A DNA stretch of 64,000 nt from Corallococcus macrosporus DSM 14697 (GCF_002305895.1 NZ_CP022203.1:1838501-1902500); one strand, 5' to 3'. Positions 37,581 through 47,123 are shown, counted from the stretch's first letter. The notes: generated by a model not told the origin, from the letters alone. Numbers and translations are program-made.

Positions 37581-38996
37581 TACTACCCGGTCACATGCGC
37601 GACGGCCCACGAGGAGGCGCGCGAGCGCGGATCGGGCGCAGGCATAGGGGGCAGTGACCGATGCGCCGCAGCAGCAAGCATTGGAGCTGCCGCCGCACCT
37701 GGGGCAGTGTCCACCGCACCTTCCTCCGGGGGGAAAAGCGCCCGACGCAGGGCGAGGAAGCCATGGGCCACCATGCAGAGCGTGGCGTGGTGATGGAAGC
37801 CTCGCCAGCTTCTGCCCTCGAAGTGGTCCAGGCCGACCTCGCCCTTCATCTCCTGGTAATCGCGCTCCACCCGCCAGCGCAGCCTGGCCATGCGCACCAA
37901 CTCCTTCAGCGGGGTGTCCTCCGGCAGCGAGGATAGGTAGTACTTCGTCGGGCCTGCCTCCCCCCGCGGCCACTCCACCAGCAACCAGACTTCCTCGCTG
38001 GGCGCTGCCCGCTCCATGTGTCGCTCCGCGGTGCGGACGCGCAGTGCGGCAAATCGCGAGGACTGCATGCCCCGGCTGCCTTGCCGCCACTGCACGCGAT
38101 GGAAGGCGGACCGAGGCAGTTGCGCCGCCAGTTGCTCGATGAGCACCGGGCTCTGGCCGCTGGCATCGAAGTAGCGTGTCCGAGGGCGGCCCCTCTGGTG
38201 CGGCACCCGCTGGGGAGCCTGCGGCTTGGAGTCAGGAGGCCAGACGTTGGTGTTGCCCTGGATTCCCATCAGGAAGTGCAGCCCCTTGGCGCGCAGTGCC
38301 TCGCGAAACTCACGGCAGTTGCCATAGCCCGGGTCGGCCAGGACGACGTGGTGGCGCACGCCCCAGCCCAGCGCGTCGTCGAGTTGCTCGAGTGCCAGTT
38401 CCCACTTGCGCTTGAAGCCGACCTCCGGCGGGACGCCTGCCGTTCGCATCCGGCGCCTGTCCTGTGTCCACTCCTCGGGCAGGTACAGGCGCATGGCGAT
38501 GCAGCCGCTGCCCTTCTCGCCTGCCAGATGCAGACTGACCGCCACCTGGCAATTGTCCGTGCGGCCCAGCGTTCCGGAGTACTGGCGGGCTACGCCGACC
38601 GAATGCACGCCCTTCTTTGGGAAGCCCGTATCGTCGAGGACGAGAGCCTCCAGGCCCGGCAACTCGCGTTGCAGCTTCAGCGCCAGGCGCCGTCGCATCT
38701 CGGCGTCATCCCAGCTCGCACCGGACACGCACTGCTGGAGTCGCTGGCGCATGGCCTCCGTCTGGTCCGGCTCCTCGACGAGCCGGGCCGCCATGGGCTC
38801 GATGCTCTTGCGCTCTCCGTCCAGCAGCAGGCCGGTGACATAGCCGCCCAAGGCGCGACGTCTCTCAGTGCGGCCCATTCCCACCGTCATCGAGTCCAGG
38901 TACTCGCTCAGCTCCTGGTCGAGCTTGCGTAGCTGTGTGGGCGTCATGCCCATTCAACACGGGGCGCCAACGCTCGATTCATGTGACCGGGTAGTA
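37581..38996 (-). mobile_element. IS701-family insertion sequence
   Basis: The 1416-bp element has inverted ends TACTACCCGGTCACATG, flanked by TTAG on both sides, the YTAR-type 4-bp target duplication of this family. It is inserted at the right edge of the prophage next to an older IS5-type remnant. Confidence 0.92.
37583..38953 (-). CDS. IS701-family transposase
   Basis: The 456-aa DDE transposase shows ALVLDDTGFPKKG, VVLADPGYGN and RWRVERDYQEMKGEVGLDHF containing the catalytic Asp, Asp and Glu. It appears complete and fills almost the whole element. Confidence 0.92.
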   Translation of the reverse strand: MGMTPTQLRKLDQELSEYLDSMTVGMGRTERRRALGGYVTGLLLDGERKSIEPMAARLVEEPDQTEAMRQRLQQCVSGASWDDAEMRRRLALKLQRELPGLEALVLDDTGFPKKGVHSVGVARQYSGTLGRTDNCQVAVSLHLAGEKGSGCIAMRLYLPEEWTQDRRRMRTAGVPPEVGFKRKWELALEQLDDALGWGVRHHVVLADPGYGNCREFREALRAKGLHFLMGIQGNTNVWPPDSKPQAPQRVPHQRGRPRTRYFDASGQSPVLIEQLAAQLPRSAFHRVQWRQGSRGMQSSRFAALRVRTAERHMERAAPSEEVWLLVEWPRGEAGPTKYYLSSLPEDTPLKELVRMARLRWRVERDYQEMKGEVGLDHFEGRSWRGFHHHATLCMVAHGFLALRRALFPPEEGAVDTAPGAAAAPMLAAAAHRSLPPMPAPDPRSRASSWAVAHVTG

Positions 38997-38999
38997 TTA

Positions 39000-39519
39000 G
39001 AGCTCCTAACAAAAATATGGATTGAGGTAGACGCGCCGGTGGATGAACGGGCGGGCCATGAGCACCTGGGAGCCATGGTTCGCGAACGCGTACCGGACGT
39101 GCTGTGGGAGCGGGTGGCCCCACTGCTGCCGGTTCCCAAGAAGAAGAAGCTTGGGCGGCCAACGTCCACGACACCCACGATTTGTTCCCCCTGTTGGATG
39201 CAGAGCCCGACGTGAATCAACCCCGTGGAGGTCTCGACATCGGCCCGGCAAGCTGCATGCGGATAAGGCGTACTCTTCGCGCAAGAACCGCCGTGGTCTG
39301 CGCAAACGCGGCATCACGCCCCGCATCGCACGGCCCGGCATTGAGTCGAAGCAGCACCTGGGCCGACACCGGTGGGTAGTGGAGCGCACCAACGCATGGC
39401 TCCATCAGCAGCGGCGCCTGCGAGTGCGCGCCGGGACGATGTCCACTTCGCCCTCCTCGTGCTCGGTAGCTGCTTGATACTCTTTCGAGGGCTTCAAACC
39501 TGATTTTTGTTAGGAACAC
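39000..39519 (+). mobile_element. IS5-family (IS427-like) remnant
   Basis: Inverted ends GAGCTCCTAACAAAAAT and GTGTTCCTAACAAAAAT lie between TA dinucleotides. The transposase is in pieces: an N-terminal piece (ERVAPLLPVPKKKKLGRP) in one frame and a C-terminal piece (LHADKAYSSRKNRRGLRKRG, then HRWVVERTNAWL) in another, with the middle deleted. At 520 bp it is shorter than the usual 0.8 kb. Confidence 0.85.
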
Positions 39520-39524
39520 TAAAT

Positions 39525-40688
39525 ATGATCGATTTGTTCGAACCGAGAATGCCGGAAGACAAGCTGCACGAGAGCTTTCGTTTGATCCGGCAAGATCCGG
39601 CCTACGCGCCGGTCATGCCGGTCATTCAAGGCTGGGCGGCTGGATTGCTTGAGCGGCGCCGGGAAGGAGACAAGTTCGTCAAGGAACTCCAATCCACATT
39701 CAATTCCGCGATGTGGGAGCTCTACCTGAACAGAGCGCTGATGGAGCTGGGGTTCGAGGTCGATTTTTCGAAGTCGGCGCCTGACTTTTGCGTGACGACC
39801 CCGGGTGGATACCGGTTCAATATCGAGGCCGTTATCTCCGACCGGTCACCAAGCGCTCCGACGATAGCCGGCTTGAGCGAGCAAGACTTCAAGATCCAAA
39901 GTGCCCTGAAGCTGATCGGCAAGCTGAATGATAAGGTGCGCCTCTATCGGGGGGATGGGGGCAAGAAATATCCCTATGGCGTGCTGGAGCACGTCCGGGA
40001 GGCTCCATTCGTTGTGGCGATCGCGCCGTTCGACAGTGACCTCTCGCTGACGCAGAACAACGAGCTCATCAATCTGGTGTTGTTCGGCCTTGGAGCACCT
40101 TCGCACGAGGCCGACACCTTCGGGCATCAAGAGAGGGTCGTCAGAATCCAGAAGAAACCCGGCACCGAGATTGACGTCGGGATTTTCACGAATGATTCCT
40201 TCAAGGAAATCAGCGCAGTGATCTTCTCGACGACCGGCACGTTCGGGAAGGCCGTCATCGAAAGCGGGATTGATCGGCTGGTGCGGTCGTGCCGTTACAG
40301 GGTCATCGACAAAGACCTTGCTCAGGCAGGCGATCCTTCCTGGTCATTGGGCGAGCAGTATCTGGCACAGGGAAAGTTGGATTTTCTCAAGAGGTACCGG
40401 TGGGAGGACGAATCCCTCATTTACGGTATGGATGTCCGCATATGCTCCTCCCGAGTTCACCGAGAGACGCATCTCGACGGCCTGCACATCTACTATAATC
40501 CCTACGCCGAGCACCCGCTCGACCCTGGCACATTCTGGTCGGCTGAGATCACCCACAACTTTTACGATGTGGCTGCGGACGGACCGCAGCAGGATCATCC
40601 GGACGGAGCGCTGGTTTCACGGCAGGTCCATGCGCCAAATTCCCTGGCTCTCGCACACCTTCTCCATTCCAACGGTTTCATGCGTTAA
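39525..40688 (+). CDS. Isolated nuclease-like protein in IS-flanked island
   Basis: In this 387-aa protein, residues 47-120 have a restriction-endonuclease-like pattern: a helix (FNSAMWELYLNRALMELGFE), then APDFCVTTPGGYRFNIEAVI, where PDF and NIEAV would correspond to PD and (D/E)x-x of a PD-(D/E)xK core; the Lys is not obvious. Codon use is AT-richer than neighbours. It starts 6 nt after the IS5 remnant, so its promoter or N-terminus may have been changed by the insertion. A stand-alone defence nuclease or a toxin is possible; this is not established. Confidence 0.55.
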   Translation: MIDLFEPRMPEDKLHESFRLIRQDPAYAPVMPVIQGWAAGLLERRREGDKFVKELQSTFNSAMWELYLNRALMELGFEVDFSKSAPDFCVTTPGGYRFNIEAVISDRSPSAPTIAGLSEQDFKIQSALKLIGKLNDKVRLYRGDGGKKYPYGVLEHVREAPFVVAIAPFDSDLSLTQNNELINLVLFGLGAPSHEADTFGHQERVVRIQKKPGTEIDVGIFTNDSFKEISAVIFSTTGTFGKAVIESGIDRLVRSCRYRVIDKDLAQAGDPSWSLGEQYLAQGKLDFLKRYRWEDESLIYGMDVRICSSRVHRETHLDGLHIYYNPYAEHPLDPGTFWSAEITHNFYDVAADGPQQDHPDGALVSRQVHAPNSLALAHLLHSNGFMR

Positions 40689-40727
40689 TAGTAGTATTAA
40701 GGGCGGGAAGGCGCTGCACGCTCGTCG

Positions 40728-41108
40728 TCACGGCTCGTAGGCCATGTCGTCGAGCTGCTCCTGGGCGATGGCGCGGTAGTGAGGCACGACTTCCACGGCG
40801 AGCACTTCCCGTCTCTCCTGGCGGGCGCTGCTGACGTCCCCCTTGTCCTGGTGCCGGTACATCCGAGCCAGCGCTTCCATGTGCCTGCGGGAGCCTTCTC
40901 GGATGCGCCGAATCTCCTCACGCAAGAGGCCTAACGCGCCCTCCTCCGAGGCGAGCGCAGTTTCGGCTTCGCCGTCGCTGAGGCCCACCTCGGAGGCCGT
41001 GCGCTTCAGCAGTGCTTTCTCCGTCATCGTGAGGGCCAGGCGCTCCTCTCCGAGGGGGACGCGGCGTGCCAGTGTGCGAATCGGGCCCCAGTCAACGGTT
41101 TCACTCAC
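40728..41108 (-). CDS. DUSAM domain protein
   Basis: The 126-aa protein has the domain pattern seen repeatedly in Myxococcus and Stigmatella: VDWGPIRTLARRV, LTMTEKALLKRTASEVGLSD, ALASEEGALGLLREEIRRIREG and VEVVPHYRAIAQEQLD. Function is unknown; the family is restricted to this bacterial group, so it is a good taxonomic marker. GTG start at 41108. Confidence 0.88.
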   Translation of the reverse strand: MSETVDWGPIRTLARRVPLGEERLALTMTEKALLKRTASEVGLSDGEAETALASEEGALGLLREEIRRIREGSRRHMEALARMYRHQDKGDVSSARQERREVLAVEVVPHYRAIAQEQLDDMAYEP

Positions 41109-41362
41109 GGGTCATTTTTCCTTTGCGAGCCGCCAAGCATGAGTGTGAGGCCAAGGCTGGGGCCTCTTGCACCCCGGTTAGGGATAGGCGCACCGAGGGT
41201 GGCCTGTCCGCTGCGAGTGGTAGAGGGCTTCACAGCTTCCCAAGGGTCATGTTAATTCGACGGTCCAGTCACCTAGACCTTGCAAGTTTCGGGAGAGTGG
41301 CCCGCGACGGCGAACCTTGGTGTCCGTGGGGCCGCGCCCCTCTTTCAGGAGGATTCACAGCC

Positions 41363-42532
41363 ATGACGAAGCGTCCGGAAGATGAAGTGTCGACGGAAGA
41401 GTTACCGCCCAGCCCCCCCGCCCCGCCTAGCCCCAGCTCGCCGCGCTTCCTCTTCTATGTGGATGACGTCCGTTACGAGGCGGTGGGGGCGCTTGAGGTG
41501 CGGTCGAATGGCGAGAAGCTCCTGAAGGCGGAGCGGCGAGTGGCGGATGGAATCCTGGCCGGCCCCTGCCTGGTTCGCCAGATTGCCAGCCCCTCCACGT
41601 TCATGATGCGCACGCGGCTGATTGAGGAGGTGCAGTTGGCCTTCCGACTCAACCACCCCAACATCGCTCAAGTCTTCCACATGCAGGTGGATGAGGATGC
41701 GGATGTGCCCTTCGCAGTCATGGAGTACGTGGGTGGGCCTTCGCTGGAGACGCTGGTGACTGCGGCGTTGGTGCGAGGCAAGCCCCTCTCAGAGGGCTTT
41801 GCCTTGTACGTGGGGGCGGAGGTGGCGGATGCGCTGCACTACGCGCACACGCTGACGTCGGAGAAGGGCGTGCCCCTGGGCATCGTCCACCGTGACGTGA
41901 GTCCTAGGCACATCGCCTTGGGCCTCCATGGAGAGGTGAAGGTGCTGGACTTCGGCTCGGCGTTCTCGCTGATGGTGGGGCGGGAGGAGTCGCCGGAGAA
42001 TCTGCTGCGAGGGGACGTGGCCTACGCCTCTCCGGAGTACCTGCGCAAGGAAGGGCTGACGCCGCGCTCCGACGTCTTCAGCCTGGGGGTGTTGCTGGTG
42101 GAAGTCCTTGCGGGCAAGCACCTCTTCGAGGTGCACGACGTCCCGGTGGTGGCGAAGGAGAGCCGGTTTGTCACGGAGTCGCCGCCCACGTTGCCGCTGC
42201 AGCAGATGCAGGCCCTCATGGACACGTTCGGCCCGGACGTCGTCGAGAAGGCGGTGGCGCACCTCAATGAGGACCTCAAGGCGGTGCTGCACAAGGCCCT
42301 GCGCCTCAACCCCGAGGAGCGCTTCGCGACGGCGGCCGACATGCGGGATGCGCTGCGGGGCGTCGCCCACGCCCAGCTCCGTGCGCCCTATGGGCGCGCG
42401 GAGGCCGCCAAGGAGGCCTCCCTCGTGGTATCCGAAGGCGGGGTGCTGCGGGACCAGGTGGAGTTCGGCGAGGCCGGCCTCTACCCGGATGGGCTGGAGA
42501 AGCACGAGCTGGGACTCCCGAAGAAGGTGTAG
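41363..42532 (+). CDS. Ser/Thr kinase-like protein, possible pseudokinase
   Basis: The 389-aa protein has AGGAGG before ATG 41363. The kinase fold is clear: LNHPNIAQVFHM, AVMEYVGGPSLE, IVHRDVSPRHIAL near residue 175, VLDFGSAFSL, DVAYASPEYLRKE and SDVFSLGVLLVEVLAG. However, the usual glycine loop is absent, the VAIK lysine region reads PCLVRQIA, and the Mg-binding Asn after HRD is His. HRD and DFG Asp remain. It may be catalytically weak or a scaffold. The C-terminal 60 residues are a non-kinase tail; there is no transmembrane segment. Confidence 0.8.
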   Translation: MTKRPEDEVSTEELPPSPPAPPSPSSPRFLFYVDDVRYEAVGALEVRSNGEKLLKAERRVADGILAGPCLVRQIASPSTFMMRTRLIEEVQLAFRLNHPNIAQVFHMQVDEDADVPFAVMEYVGGPSLETLVTAALVRGKPLSEGFALYVGAEVADALHYAHTLTSEKGVPLGIVHRDVSPRHIALGLHGEVKVLDFGSAFSLMVGREESPENLLRGDVAYASPEYLRKEGLTPRSDVFSLGVLLVEVLAGKHLFEVHDVPVVAKESRFVTESPPTLPLQQMQALMDTFGPDVVEKAVAHLNEDLKAVLHKALRLNPEERFATAADMRDALRGVAHAQLRAPYGRAEAAKEASLVVSEGGVLRDQVEFGEAGLYPDGLEKHELGLPKKV

Positions 42533-42539
42533 GCCGCCA

Positions 42540-42926
42540 ATGCTCTGCTTTCGCCTACTGCGCAATGGCCGGCACGTCGCAACCGCGGGGGTGTCGGGCT
42601 TCGGTGTCGTCTCCACCATTCTGACGTGGGTGCGCCGCCCCGATGATGAGACGCGCGACAACCCGGAGGTGGACCTCCACCTTGGGGGCTCCGTGGGCAG
42701 GGAGTACCGCGAGCACCTGAAGTGGTGTTACGCCAAGGACATCCGTGCGGGCGACGTCCTCACGGTGGAGGTGCGTGAGGACTTGGAGCCAGACCCTCCG
42801 AGGGAGAGGCGCCTCGACGAGGAAGCGGGGCTGGACGATGTGGCCCGCCTCCAACTGAGGAAGAAAGCCCTGGAGGCGCAGCTCGCCGACGTGAATGAGG
42901 AGCTGGCGGAGCGCGGCGCGGCGTAG
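42540..42926 (+). CDS. Unknown protein downstream of kinase (128 aa)
   Basis: Begins 7 nt after the kinase stop. It has a beta-rich N-terminal half (MLCFRLLRNGRHVATAGVSG then GDVLTVEVREDLEPDPPRE) and a C-terminal helix (LRKKALEAQLADVNEELAER). Probably co-expressed with the kinase. Confidence 0.6.
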   Translation: MLCFRLLRNGRHVATAGVSGFGVVSTILTWVRRPDDETRDNPEVDLHLGGSVGREYREHLKWCYAKDIRAGDVLTVEVREDLEPDPPRERRLDEEAGLDDVARLQLRKKALEAQLADVNEELAERGAA

Positions 42927-43122
42927 CGGGGTGCCTCCTCCTTCGGACGGGGAGGCGCTCCGTCATCGCCGGAGCCGCTCGGGTTGGGGGCGCGCGTGCC
43001 CCGATGCAGGGCCTCGAGGCATGGGGCCCTGCACGCCGGGCCTGCTCCCTGCTCGGAGACGCCGGAGCACCGGCCGCAATCCGCCTGACGCTGGAGGGGG
43101 CCAGGGTCTTCGGGGCGCTGCT

Positions 43123-43470
43123 TCAGCGGGCCAGCTCGGTGGTGATGCGGACGAGGGCGTCCAGCTTCGACGCGTCGAGCTTCCTCGCCAAGAAGATCAG
43201 CCGCCGCAGCGTCACATCGTCGTCCGGCCGAGTTGGACTCCCGCTACTGGGGGACTCGGTGAGGCCCATCAGGTCCTCCGGGGAGACCATCAACTCGATG
43301 CACAGCTTCTTCAGTGTCTCGACGCTGGGAATCATCTGCCCGCGCTCAATCCGGCTGTAGACGGCAGAGGCCAGCCCCACGCGCTCAGCGACTTGGACCT
43401 GCGTCAGACTCATCTGTTCCCGAGCGAGGCGGGCGATACTCCCGAGGTGCGCTGCGAGCTGTTGGTTCAT
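43123..43470 (-). CDS. XRE-family transcriptional regulator
   Basis: The 115-aa protein has a helix-turn-helix (MSLTQVQVAERVGLASAVYS) and a C-terminal helical segment of about 40 residues. It is tandem with the related regulator at 43523. The upstream gap contains direct repeats AAGGGAGTA and a TTGACA box on its coding strand. Confidence 0.85.
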   Translation of the reverse strand: MNQQLAAHLGSIARLAREQMSLTQVQVAERVGLASAVYSRIERGQMIPSVETLKKLCIELMVSPEDLMGLTESPSSGSPTRPDDDVTLRRLIFLARKLDASKLDALVRITTELAR

Positions 43471-43522
43471 AGGTACAAGGGAGTATACCTGAGTTGCGCG
43501 TTGTCAAGGGAGTACGATTCCA
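43471..43522 (-). promoter_or_regulatory. Promoter/operator of the first XRE gene
   Basis: The minus strand carries CCTTGACA and GGTATACTCCC. Two direct AAGGGAGTA repeats (plus-strand 43477 and 43506) are 29 bp apart. The arrangement suits autorepression. Confidence 0.45.
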
Positions 43523-43897
43523 TCAACGCACGCCCGACAAAAGCTGAATGAGAGCAAGGGCCTGGCGTCCGTCCAACTGGTGCACACGGCGTCGCAGGGC
43601 GTCCTTCGCGGCAGCAACGACGTCCGGCGGCAGTGCATCGGGATAGCCCAGCAACTCATTGGGAGAGGCTTCGAGGACGGTGCACAGACGGTACAGCGTC
43701 CGGACGCTGGGGAGCGTTCGCCCGCGCTCGAGCCGGCTGTAGACGCCGGGGGAGATGCCGATGAGGTGGGCCACCTCTGTCTGCTTCAGTCCTGCCCGAA
43801 GGCGGGCCGCGCGAAGGGTGTCGCTGATGACGCTGGGCAGGGGGCGGGCGGGCTCCTTCGTAAGGGCGAAGTCGCGGACATCAAGTGGGATATGCAT
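43523..43897 (-). CDS. XRE-family transcriptional regulator
   Basis: The 124-aa protein has an N-terminal extension (MHIPLDVRDFALTKEPARPL), the HTH RLRAGLKQTEVAHLIGISPG with YSRLERGRTLPSV, and a short helical tail. A palindromic operator lies 10 nt upstream of its ATG. Gap to the next regulator gene is 52 nt. Confidence 0.85.
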   Translation of the reverse strand: MHIPLDVRDFALTKEPARPLPSVISDTLRAARLRAGLKQTEVAHLIGISPGVYSRLERGRTLPSVRTLYRLCTVLEASPNELLGYPDALPPDVVAAAKDALRRRVHQLDGRQALALIQLLSGVR

Positions 43898-43906
43898 TCC
43901 AGTGAA

Positions 43907-43928
43907 ACTATACCCAATAGTCTAGTTG
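43907..43928. promoter_or_regulatory. Palindromic operator of second XRE gene
   Basis: AACTATACCCA and ATAGTCTAGTT form an imperfect dyad. Its ACTATACC and GTCTAGT half-sites recur in a better palindrome at 47124-47153, suggesting one regulator binds both. Confidence 0.5.
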
Positions 43929-44096
43929 ACTTCACCTTTGGGCACGGGCCGGCATCTCCCGGGAGGAGTGGTCAGGGGTGGGATAAGACTTCGCACGATT
44001 TCCCCGGGCTTCTGGTAGCGTGGGCCGGCGCCTGGGAGGGAGTCGCATGCGCGTGGCCGCAGTCCTGCTGTCCTACAGAGTCTCGAGGAAGTCGCC

Positions 44097-46055
44097 ATGA
44101 GGGACAACGGCCCCCCAGCCGTGCTGTCCCCTGGGGACTCGGTGATGGGCTACACGGTGGTGAGGCAACTGGACCGAGGTGGCTTCGGCACCGTGTACCT
44201 CGCGACGAATGACGGGCAGCCCTGCGCACTGAAGCTCGTGGAGCGGCAGCGCGTGGAGGGGCGGGTGGAGAAGGAAATCTCCATCCTCTTGCGCTTGACG
44301 CACCCGAACGTGGTGGGCATTCGCGGCTTCACATACTGGCAAGCCGAGGAGCGCGACTTCGCCCTCATCGCCATGGAGTACGTGGAGGGGCGGAAGCTGA
44401 GCGCGTGGGTGAAGGATGAGAACCCCTCGGCCCGGCGAATCGCGAAGGTGACGCTCGACATGGCGCGGGCGCTGAAGGCCTCGCACGAGGCGGGAGTGGT
44501 GCACCGGGATGTGAAGGACGCCAACGTCATGGTGCGCGACGCGGACGGCCTGGCGGTGCTGGTGGACTACGGCATCGGGGACTACGCGGGAGCCCCCTCC
44601 GGCATCACCCAGTCCATGCTGCCGCCAGGGACGATGGAGTACCGGCCCCCCGAGGCTTGGCTCTTCCTGCAGAAGTACCTCGGCCAGAAGACGAGCGCCC
44701 GCTACGTGTCCGCCCCCTCGGATGACATGTGGGCCCTGGGCACCGTCCTCTACCGCCTCCTGACGGCGAGGTTGCCCTTCGACGCGGGGACGGAGGAGGA
44801 CTACATCCGGAGTGTCATCAGCAAGTCGCCTGTGCCCCCTCACCACGTCAACCGCTTCGTCCCGGAGCGGCTGGGCATGTTGTGCATGCGGCTGCTGGAG
44901 AAGGACCCTGCTGCACGTCCAGACGCGAGCGCTGTCTGTGCGGCCCTGGAGCAGCTCCTGTCGGGGGCGGAGGGGGAGGCGTGGGACACGCCCTTGTTCG
45001 AAGCATATGGCCCGAACTCGGCCACGACGGAGGGCGAGGGGAACGCGCTGAAGCGGTGGGCAAAGCGGCCCTTGCGCCAGATGCGTCGTGGCAAGCCGCC
45101 GGGGCCGGAGCTGCCGGAAGTCCCAGGCGAAGGCAGGCCCGCGGCATTGCCACCCGAGGCCCCGCCCGTACCTGCGGCCACGCGGCCTGTGGAGGCGCAG
45201 TTGCCGGGCTTGGCGCTCGATGCCGGGGTGGGGGCGGAAGCCGCAATGGAGGCGGACGGCGCGCTGGAAGCAGCGCTCGTGGCCCCCGGCGTCGAGGCAG
45301 GGCGGCCCTCGGTTCTTTCGCGACTCCGGCTGGGGCGTGTGCTGGGCGCGGGGCTGCTGGCCATGACCCTCGCGTCGGGGGCGTACTTCTCACTGCGGAC
45401 GGACTCACCGCAGCCGCAGGCTGTCACCGGCCAAGAAGTAGCGCCATATATAGAAAAACCTCAAGCTGCCCCGGCCGCAGCTCCCACCGGGCCGGAGGCA
45501 ACACCTGCGGCCGTCGCTCCCCCCGCGACGCTTCCCGAGGTGACTGCCACCGTGACGACGACGAAGAGTGACTCCCCGACCTCCCCGCCGGTGCCTGCCA
45601 AGAAGGCCACGAGGAGCGTCAGCAGTGCCTTGGCGACGGCCGCCCTCTGCACCACGTTCGCGTGCTCCGGTCCCCAGGTGCGCCCGGCTCCCGACCCTGA
45701 ACCGTGCCCGGCAGGCTCTGTGGAGGGCATGAGGAAGCTGGGCATGAAGAGTGGAGACTACGAGGCTGCGAGCTTCGTCCGAGGGGACCAAAAAGTCGTA
45801 ACGGTGAGGGACGGCACTGCACAGATCATCCTGGGCGGGGACAAGGCCACGCTGTCTGGGCGACTCACTATTGCCGACCGCGTCTATGTCCGACTGACGC
45901 GGGTGCGATTTCGCGGAGAGAGCTTCCCCGTGTGCCTGGAAGTGCTGGACACCTCTCGCAACCGCGGACTGGAGATAGAGGGTGGCGGAGGGGAGACGGG
46001 CAAGGCTCGCGTGTACTCTGCCGTCTTCGTCAAGGCAGTGAGTGAGTTTGAATGA
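44097..46055 (+). CDS. Membrane-anchored Ser/Thr protein kinase
   Basis: In this 652-aa protein, residues 18-285 are a complete kinase: glycine loop DRGGFGTVYLA, CALKLVE lysine, VVHRDVKDANVMV, DYG in place of DFG (VLVDYGIGD), PPGTMEYRPPE. A Pro/Ala-rich linker, one transmembrane segment (GRVLGAGLLAMTLASGAYFS near 420) and a periplasmic part with a second hydrophobic stretch (LATAALCTTFACSG) follow. It signals between outside and cytoplasm. The DUF2381 gene 71 bp downstream is its usual neighbour in Myxococcus. Confidence 0.9.
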   Translation: MRDNGPPAVLSPGDSVMGYTVVRQLDRGGFGTVYLATNDGQPCALKLVERQRVEGRVEKEISILLRLTHPNVVGIRGFTYWQAEERDFALIAMEYVEGRKLSAWVKDENPSARRIAKVTLDMARALKASHEAGVVHRDVKDANVMVRDADGLAVLVDYGIGDYAGAPSGITQSMLPPGTMEYRPPEAWLFLQKYLGQKTSARYVSAPSDDMWALGTVLYRLLTARLPFDAGTEEDYIRSVISKSPVPPHHVNRFVPERLGMLCMRLLEKDPAARPDASAVCAALEQLLSGAEGEAWDTPLFEAYGPNSATTEGEGNALKRWAKRPLRQMRRGKPPGPELPEVPGEGRPAALPPEAPPVPAATRPVEAQLPGLALDAGVGAEAAMEADGALEAALVAPGVEAGRPSVLSRLRLGRVLGAGLLAMTLASGAYFSLRTDSPQPQAVTGQEVAPYIEKPQAAPAAAPTGPEATPAAVAPPATLPEVTATVTTTKSDSPTSPPVPAKKATRSVSSALATAALCTTFACSGPQVRPAPDPEPCPAGSVEGMRKLGMKSGDYEAASFVRGDQKVVTVRDGTAQIILGGDKATLSGRLTIADRVYVRLTRVRFRGESFPVCLEVLDTSRNRGLEIEGGGGETGKARVYSAVFVKAVSEFE

Positions 46056-46126
46056 CTTGTCGCTGTTGAGTAGACGCCCGTGAGTCGCCAGCGGTGTCGC
46101 CGCTGGCTTGGTAGGGGAGACGTCGC

Positions 46127-47047
46127 GTGCATCATTCCGTGTCGGCCGTGCTGCTTTTCCTCCTCCTCGTAGGGGAGGGGACGGCCCTGGCGCAGTCGCC
46201 CGCAACCACCGTGGGACTGAGCGTTCGCCGAATCGAGCTGGTTGCGGATGATGCTCAGCCAGCAGTTGAAGTGGCGGTGAGCCCAGGACTTTCGACGATG
46301 TTCCTCTTTGATTCGGAGGTGAGTCGAGAGGGGCTGACGCTCGAGGGACGCGAGCGCTTCGCGCTGGTGGACGCTGGGCTTACTGTCTTGCGCCTGATCC
46401 CGTCAGAGAAAATCTCGGCGGGAGAACGGCTCAAGCTGACAGTGCGTTTCCAGGATGGCGCGGCCCCGGCGAGCGCGACGTTTGTCCTGGTCGCCCACCC
46501 CGCACGGTCGGAGGCTCATGTCGAAGTCTATCGGCGCAAGAGGAGCGTCGAGACGTACCAAGAGGAAGTCCGGCAGGCGCGCATCGAGGCTGAGAAATGC
46601 CGAGAGGAGAATGAGCGCCTACGCGCGGAGCGAAGCGCTCCGGATGGGCTGACGGGACTCATCTCGACGGAAGTCCTCAGTGGGCGGGGCGCTGAGTTCC
46701 GCGACGTGACTAGGAGTGTGACGCTGGCCCCAGGAGGAGCAGCAGCCAAACACGCTGTCAATGCATACCGTGCCGCACACAGGGTGGCCGTCGAGGTCTT
46801 CCTCGTGCCGCGGGGTGATGACCAACCGTGGACAGCGGTGGGGGCGACGCTCAGGGGCAGAGCCAACGAGGAGCTGAAGGTGCTTCAAGTCTGGCAGTCT
46901 GGCCCTGTTGCCCCAGGCTCGGTTGGCCCGCGTGTGGTGGTAGAGGCCGAGGCAGCATCCGAGTCTCCTCAAGGCCCCTTCACGCTGAAGCTCTGGGACG
47001 CGGATGGGCGGCGCACCGTCACCCTGGGCAACGTCACCTTCCCTTAA
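46127..47047 (+). CDS. DUF2381 family exported protein
   Basis: The 306-aa protein starts at GTG. Signal peptide VSAVLLFLLLVGEGTALAQS, beta-rich N-domain with RIELVADDAQPAVEVAVSPG, coiled coil near 143-168 (EEVRQARIEAEKCREENERL), and a C-terminal beta domain (ANEELKVLQVWQSGP). Family members are found beside Ser/Thr kinases in myxobacteria and may act as a periplasmic sensor partner. There is no recognised catalytic site. Confidence 0.85.
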   Translation: MHHSVSAVLLFLLLVGEGTALAQSPATTVGLSVRRIELVADDAQPAVEVAVSPGLSTMFLFDSEVSREGLTLEGRERFALVDAGLTVLRLIPSEKISAGERLKLTVRFQDGAAPASATFVLVAHPARSEAHVEVYRRKRSVETYQEEVRQARIEAEKCREENERLRAERSAPDGLTGLISTEVLSGRGAEFRDVTRSVTLAPGGAAAKHAVNAYRAAHRVAVEVFLVPRGDDQPWTAVGATLRGRANEELKVLQVWQSGPVAPGSVGPRVVVEAEAASESPQGPFTLKLWDADGRRTVTLGNVTFP

Positions 47048-47123
47048 CCCTGCGGGCACCACCTCCAAGTCCTTTCGTGGGTTTCCTGCATTGGGGCTTG
47101 TACCGAATGCCAATCTAGGGTCC

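Noticed and set aside
40685-40705. Second IS701 end or attachment site at TAGTAGTATTA
   Set aside because: Only about 8 bases resemble the IS701 end; no terminal CCGGG and no partner end.
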